Of a stretch of DNA of 64,000 nucleotides, positions 59,201 through 64,000 are shown piece after piece. The stretch covers positions 45,178,384 through 45,242,383 of the forward strand of contig NC_037093.1 in assembly GCF_002994745.2 (NCBI RefSeq). The letters run 5' to 3'. A program made the translations under genes and the position numbers. Below the pieces are notes generated by a model. That model ran no database searches. It was not told the DNA's origin and was given only the letters and a program-made list of their open reading frames with translations. This stretch comes from Rosa chinensis. Its lineage: Eukaryota > Streptophyta > Magnoliopsida > Rosales > Rosaceae. Position 1 is the first letter of the stretch. Every line of letters begins with the position of its first letter.

Positions 59201-59350
59201 GTGCCTTTACTTCCCAATCTCAATATACGAGGGCTGAATATCTTCTCGGTCATAGCACAATCAAACACCAATGATTCTGATCCTATGACCAATAATGTCA
59301 ATATTGATGGTTCATATTATACGACATTGACCATTGTGATTAGTGATTAA
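55760..59350 (+). CDS. TIR-NBS-LRR (TNL) disease-resistance protein, C-terminally truncated
   Basis: Five exons: 55760-56256, 56558-57662, 57757-58047, 58138-59016 and 59102-59350, about 1,007 codons, all GT-AG and in phase. I chose the ATG in AGGATGGCT at 55760 over the in-frame one at 55712 for its better context. Exon 1 is the TIR domain (YHVFLSFRGDTRKTFTDHLY; SGWCLDELVMI with the putative catalytic Glu). Exon 2 is NB-ARC: P-loop GMRGIGKSTIAK, kinase-2 VFLVLDDVDHVDQL, GLPLALKVLG and QMHDMIRDMGREIVR (MHD). The RNBS-B site reads IIITSTC instead of the usual IITTRD-like string. Exons 3-4 are leucine-rich repeats. Exon 5 begins a C-JID domain (FLPGNEIPGQF) but stops at TAA 59348-59350. Such proteins sense pathogen effectors and signal through TIR NADase activity. 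The shortened C-JID may make it defective. Confidence 0.87.
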
Positions 59351-59950
59351 TAAGAGCAGGGGGCTGAAGTGAATCTATGGTCCACAATTCTCTGGCGTTC
59401 CAGGTGAAGGAAAAGATGTGAGTTTGGGAATCTACTGAAATGTGGTTATGAGGTGACTATTTTAATATATACAATATCTAATTTCAAGGTAAAGGAGTGT
59501 GGCATCCAGCTTGTTTACTACGATGAGGAAAATCAAGAGAAGATAAGTAGTACCCAACTTGTGGCCTCCACCACGGACAATCCTTATTGGATCCATCCTT
59601 GTTTCCTACGAGCTGGAGTTTCGTCAACAATACGTTTTCTTCCGGAAGAAGGAATTATTAAGACTGTAGGATTGGAATGTACCGATCCTAATTTAGGATT
59701 GAAAACTGATCGCAAGCCTAACACAAGACTGGAAACTGATACCAGTCTGAACTCAGGATCGAAACACTCTTGCAATCCTATCAGACAAGTGGACAAACAG
59801 ACAAGCATTGCAAAGGACAACCAGACAAAAGAATCTCTCCTAACCAAAAGTCACATGTCAAGACTGCAGCTTTGCTGCACCCAGCTCACAAGCATGACTG
59901 TGCTTACAAGCCATACAAGAGATAAACCTTCACTACATAATGCCTTATGA
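59351..59950 (+). pseudogene. orphaned remainder of the TNL C-JID domain
   Basis: The rest of the post-LRR domain is present but out of frame. After TAA at 59348 a shifted frame reads NKSRGLK, a TGA where Trp is expected, then GPQFSGVPGEGKDV. A further shift gives GNLLKCGYEVT and KVKECGIQLVYYDEE (frame open from 59453 to 59950). At least two indels and one nonsense change therefore lie between the domain halves. The last 80 codons are low-complexity and may be former 3' UTR. Confidence 0.75.
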
Positions 59951-60212
59951 TCTGTCAGGATTTGTACGAGAGTTTCAATCACCATACACCTGTATTAGCA
60001 TAGCTTCAAACCAGTGTATAAATACCATTGTAAAGATGAACACTTCAGTTGAGAATGAATATACAAAGTTTTACATCAAAGTCTTATTCTTTCTATATTT
60101 CAATATGAATTTTAGCTTTTCTATCTGGAATAACCTTCCGATGCTACCGCGAAGGAATTGAAGGAAATGTTGACGTCATTAGGGATATCAATGAAAAATC
60201 AGGTATATGCAT

Positions 60213-61479
60213 CCGTGTTTTCAAAGGCGTCGCCGAGGCGAGCCCGGGGCGCGCTCCAGTGTGAGGCGACCAGAAAAAACCTCGCCGGATCAAACTGAGA
60301 CGTGCTGCTGGAAAAGCGGTCGCCCAGGCGATGGAGCGTCGCTTTTTTGCAGAAGCGGCCCCTCAGGCGGCAGTGCGAGGAAGAAGAAGACGCGAGGGTA
60401 ATTTTTTTCTTTTTCTTTCCTTCAAAACGACGTCGTTTGACTTTTTTTTTTTTTTTTTTTAAATTTCCCCATACGAAGTCGACATCTATATCACATTGAC
60501 TTGTCTACTTCTATCAGATTGAGAAGCAAAGTCGCAGGTCACTCTGGTCTCTGTGGCTTCTAGCGAAGGAAGGCGAGAAGAGTTCCACACCGAAACGATG
60601 ACGGATGAGGCGTCGGGGAATCTGGAGTACGATTTCTATTGGAACCCAAAAAAGTGAAGGTAAGCTCTGTAAATGAAGTTTTTTGGGATTTTTGGGTACT
60701 ATGTGCTGAAGTGGGTATCAATGGTGTTTGGTATCATCTGCATCTCATATGGGTATGAGAAATTTTGGTTCTTTAATTGTAATTCTAGTCTATTGTAGAT
60801 AAAATGCCCCGATTACGATCGAGTTAGTATCGCCATCCTATCCTTTTACATTGAACTTCTGCTCTTTCCTTCTCTAACTGCTGTTAAGAATATCTCGGTA
60901 CTCATTATATGCTTCCTTGTGCCCTCAGGCAGAGACCATTGTGAGGTCGAAGATGGCTTGGATTTACGGCCAGCAGAGGAATGTCTCGGCTCAGTTGCTG
61001 CGTCTCTTTTTCCATGACTCCTTCATTGAGGTAAAGAACTCAGATTCTTCATGACTTTGGTGTGAGTTTTTTTTGTGATATGGCTTTAATTTCTGGTTTG
61101 AAGTATCGAAATATAGGGATATATGGATTCTTGAAATTACGGATTCTTGATTGTTTGTGGCTGATCAGCTTGGCATTGAATGTGGTTTGGGGTTTTGCTC
61201 AAATCGGTTTTAGTTGCTCTGCTCTTAACCATTGAAATTATTTCTTGACTCTTGTAATTTAGGGATTTCTTGACTCTTGAAATGCTTAAAATGTAGCTTG
61301 TTTCTTTGGATTTTCCTATATGGGTGTTGTTTGGAACCTTATTTAAGTATATTCATATTATTTATAAATGTAGTGTATTATTATAATAATTACGGGAAAG
61401 GTGGTCGCCTCAACGCCTTGAGGCACTCGCCTCGCGAGGCTCTAAGTGGTCGCCTTCGCTTTCGCATTTGAAAACATTG
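60213..61479. mobile_element. hAT-type element (1.27 kb) carrying a peroxidase gene segment
   Basis: The ends are inverted: CCGTGTTTTCAAAGGCG on the left and CAATGTTTTCAAATGCG inward from the right. The perfect 8-bp duplication ATATGCAT is at 60205-60212 and 61480-61487. Subterminal regions carry GGCGTCGCC and CGAGGCG-type repeats at both ends. The interior contains two exons and an intron of a class III peroxidase gene and no transposase. This is the structure expected of a gene-capturing non-autonomous element. Confidence 0.85.
60598..61030 (+). pseudogene. captured class III peroxidase fragment (two exons plus intron)
   Basis: The exon at 60598-60660 encodes ASGNLEYDFYWNPKK and then TGA, just before a donor GTAAGC; the family has a LEYDFYR...CP start of the mature enzyme here. 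After an intron, the exon at 60929-61030 (acceptor CCTCAG, donor GTAAAG) encodes AETIVRSKMAW and NVSAQLLRLFFHDSFIE. This is the peroxidase helix with the distal haem pocket Arg, Phe and catalytic His. The normal Cys of FHDCF is Ser, removing a structural disulfide. With its stop and missing proximal His it cannot be active. Confidence 0.8.
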
Positions 61480-61487
61480 ATATGCAT

Positions 61488-62360
61488 GTCCTTAACTATC
61501 CTAAATTTTTAATTACAGTGCTCAAAAGAAAAAAAGAAAAAGAAAAAGAAAAAAAAAACAATAACGAATTAGTATATCATAGGCCACACCATGAAAGACT
61601 TCCCAATGGATCCAAATTCAGTTTATGTGGGAATTGATTTGCTAGTACTATTTAATGTTTATTTTGCAGAGAAAGAAGAGCAAGAGGGGGACCTCATCCT
61701 CACGCTTGCAGCACAGAGTGGCAGCAATAGCAATAAACGAGGTTTCATCCGCAGAGGTTGGAAGGGGACCATGATGACCACTGTCTTCCTTCTTTCTCTT
61801 CCTTTAGTTGCTCGCTCTTCTCTCTTCCAGCTGCATGCGAAAGAAACAACAGTCCACAAGCTCTCCATGAATTTGTTGTATTAAACTATTAACTGGCCTG
61901 ACGTCTTAATGAAACTCACCTGAAAGTATATATCTGAATAACTGGATTTTTATTTGTTGGTCTTGTTGTTTCTTTCTTCATGCATACAGCTTTTCTAATT
62001 GATTGATAGAGCTTTGATATGTTTGCATTTTCGTATCCCACTATTAGTTTCCTAGTGAAAATGACGAAAGCATGGATTTAACTTCTCTATGACAAATTGA
62101 TCTATGCTTTTTAAGTTGTGATTATGATATTTTAGCTTTACGAGTTCTTATCGTTGTTGATAACATTTGTAAGGCGCTGCTGTTCACTATACACTGTTGG
62201 ATATATTGATGAAAAGTAGGAGAACGGAGAAAGTGGAAATAGAATAAATAAAACAACTTTGAGGTACGACTTGTGTCATTTTCTTAAAGTGTATGTTATT
62301 TGCTCCTCTCAATGAGTTTGCTAAATGAAATTTTTGGCAAATCACTTCCAGGATAACACA
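61488..62360. other. unassigned AT-rich sequence
   Basis: An A-rich run is at 61527-61560. A 97-codon frame at 61591-61884 has a hydrophobic stretch (TVFLLSLPLVA) but no family motif, so I do not call it a gene. Nothing else is recognised. Confidence 0.45.
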
Positions 62361-62696
62361 ATGTTTGGAATTTGTGATATAGCAGAATCGAGGAATTCCC
62401 TTGGAAAATACTAGAAGGAAATTTTATGGTTATAAGAGAAGAAGAGGGAGAAGATAGGAGTCAATTGCAAAATGATTTGATGATTGAATCTGGTGGCATG
62501 TACGGTTGTTTATATAGAGATCAAGAGGTGTCAAATGCACCATTTCAATATAAACATAATTGTTCAATTTAAAGGTATGTACCTCTTCATAATTTTATCT
62601 TGTCTGTTCACTATAATCATAAATCTGATTATGTATAATTCAACCATCACACCTTTTCAATTAATTATGTAGTATATATAATTGAAATCTCCAACA
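62361..62696 (-). repeat. possible copia LTR remnant
   Basis: The segment ends TCTCCAACA on the plus strand. Read on the minus strand, the bases before it (GAAATTCGGGAGGAT) look like a polypurine tract followed by an LTR start TGTTGGAGATTTC. A TTTATATAGAG motif is present at about 62508. No partner LTR or target duplication was found; the left limit is arbitrary. Confidence 0.35.
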
Positions 62697-62712
62697 ATCC
62701 TCCCGAATTTCA

Positions 62713-62713
<1 letters not shown>

Positions 62714-62743
<30 letters not shown>

Positions 62744-62760
62744 GGTATATATATATATAT
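62714..62760. repeat. AT microsatellite with TGTGGT interruption
   Basis: AT runs at 62714-62739 and about 62746-62760 are separated by a TGTGGT unit that recurs immediately after the second run. Confidence 0.88.
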
Positions 62761-64000
62761 TGTGGTGACCTGAGAGGGGTCCCATAGCGTCACGACCCCG
62801 AGCCAATGAGGAACCGATATGTCACGAATGACATCCCGATAGCTCATCAACCTGAAACCGCAAGGCCTTTTGAGTTTAGGTTGTTGGTTTACAAAACACT
62901 TTATTGGACAAATCATTCTGGCAACCAAACAACATATTTTCAAAAGCGGAATTTGAAATGGGCTATGAGTTTTGGGCTTACAATCGGAGCCCAATTTGAA
63001 AAACAAATCACTAAGTAACTACAAGTGCGAGAGACGCGCCCCAGGGTTACGGGCCTCTCGAAGTTTTGGTAAACGAGTAGGAAATAAATAAAAAGTAAAT
63101 AAATAAGCTACTTCAAAATCTGATAAGGGGCCAAAACCTTCTTTTAAATAAGTCAAGAAGAATGCGCCAAGCCGAACCATGTGCCCCCTCTGTACGCTCC
63201 CCGACCACGTGCTCAAACCTGCACACTATTGTAGGGGTGAGTTTTTGTCCTCGCATGCCCAGTAAGGGCCGACCCAACCATGCTAGATTTGAAAGATAAT
63301 ATACTATTGTACACGTTTATCGAAAATACTTTAAATAGAGACAACCACAAACATTTGTTCTTTTTTATAAAACATATGCAGCATGCTTCACACAACTTGG
63401 AGCTCCGAGATACTTACTTGCCGGCTACACTAAAACAAATCGGTGACCGACTCGGTTCGTCATCCTTAGAGAACTGGCCAACTACTCTATAGTCCTTGTG
63501 ACTACAAGTACCGAAAGTGTCCATTTCATGGCCCTGAATCTCCTATGACTGGTTCACTGTCGGTACTCACCATTTCTCGACAAACATAGGAGCACAGCCC
63601 CCTCTGGAGGTTCACGGTTATCGACACCGTGGGATCCCTAGAAATCAACGCGTCTAGGTCCCATTCACTTTCAGGTCACAAGTACAAACATACAATGAGT
63701 ACAGTATCTCAACATGCAAGTCTAGCCTCGGTTTTCGCAATCAGCAATTATCAGTTATGAAAACACATGTATCACGAGGCATCGACTAATGAACAACCAA
63801 AAACGCACTTGCAGGCAACATACTATGTTAGTATAGAATTCCACATATATCGAAAAGCCTCTAATAAGGAAGGGACAGCTCACCCTACCTGGATATGGAG
63901 TGCTCATCCACACAAAGGTACGTTCTAGATTTTCCAATACTTCATCCAATTCCATGTGCACACGCTCGAGTCCTTAGAAATAAATTCAAACTAATGAGTA
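62760..64000. mobile_element. possible gypsy LTR, running off the window
   Basis: Sequence beginning TGTGGTGACCTGAGAGG and containing GCGTCACGACCCCGAGCC resembles the starts of long chromovirus-type gypsy LTRs in plants. It is non-coding throughout, moderately GC-rich and without a visible second end before 64000. Identification is tentative. Confidence 0.3.

Noticed and set aside
61591..61884. 97-codon frame with a hydrophobic segment after the hAT element
   Set aside because: No family motif, weak start context and no splice or promoter evidence; could be chance.
62710..63006. Frame ending in repeated Ile-Tyr
   Set aside because: It runs through an AT microsatellite; the repeat is non-coding.
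1..64000. tRNA, rRNA or CRISPR-like arrays
   Set aside because: Repeats seen are minisatellites, microsatellites and LTRs; no cloverleaf, rRNA core or regularly spaced repeat-spacer array was recognised by eye.

Overview
The window looks like nuclear DNA of a eudicot plant. The evidence is a TIR-NBS-LRR resistance gene with a post-LRR C-JID domain (a class found in dicots), GT-AG introns, and plant-type Ty1-copia, Ty3-gypsy (Tat-like), TRIM, MULE, hAT and Harbinger elements. Composition and families would fit a rosid such as Rosaceae, but the species cannot be fixed from sequence alone.

Layout. 1-5.3 kb: unassigned sequence with a Harbinger-type element, a 5'-truncated LINE with target duplication, and a complete 492-bp TRIM. 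5.4-11.45 kb (minus): a decayed DEAH-box RNA helicase (DEAH10/DHX33-like) with recognisable exons, three in-frame stops, a frameshift, a lost splice donor and damaged motifs. One of its introns holds a solo LTR (6114-6926), another a compact non-autonomous LTR element (8173-9793). 11.6-37.4 kb: two related Ty1-copia elements in the same orientation, Copia A (11586-27254) and Copia B (27460-37362), stacked about 0.2 kb apart just upstream of the helicase. Copia A's gag is split by a 8.9-kb non-coding LTR element (LARD C, 16953-25897), which itself carries a 31-bp minisatellite, a hAT MITE, a Harbinger-type element and a LINE. Copia B's gag is split by a probable solo gypsy LTR that contains a hAT element with a captured EF-hand fragment.

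37.4-53.2 kb: an unassigned 2-kb stretch, then a truncated copia (Copia E) split by an 11.5-kb Tat-like Ty3-gypsy element (Gypsy D, 40988-52489). Gypsy D has gag, PR, RT, RNase H, a second RNase H and integrase on the minus strand, and a separate spliced gene on the opposite strand between pol and the 3' LTR. LARD C shares D's primer binding site, LTR start and sequence inside the 3' LTR, so D-type elements are its likely mobilising partner.

53.4-64 kb: a non-autonomous MULE with a palindrome array, a solo LTR of the Copia A family, a five-exon TNL gene (55760-59350) whose C-JID domain is cut short by frameshift and stop, a hAT element (60213-61479) carrying two exons of a class III peroxidase gene with their intron, and LTR-like sequence running off the window end.

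Almost every insertion boundary below is fixed by an exact or near-exact target-site duplication read directly from the sequence, which allows the order of insertion to be reconstructed. The only host gene that may still be expressed is the TNL. The most unusual features are the two gene-capturing hAT elements, the spliced antisense gene of Gypsy D, and the D/LARD C autonomous and non-autonomous pair.
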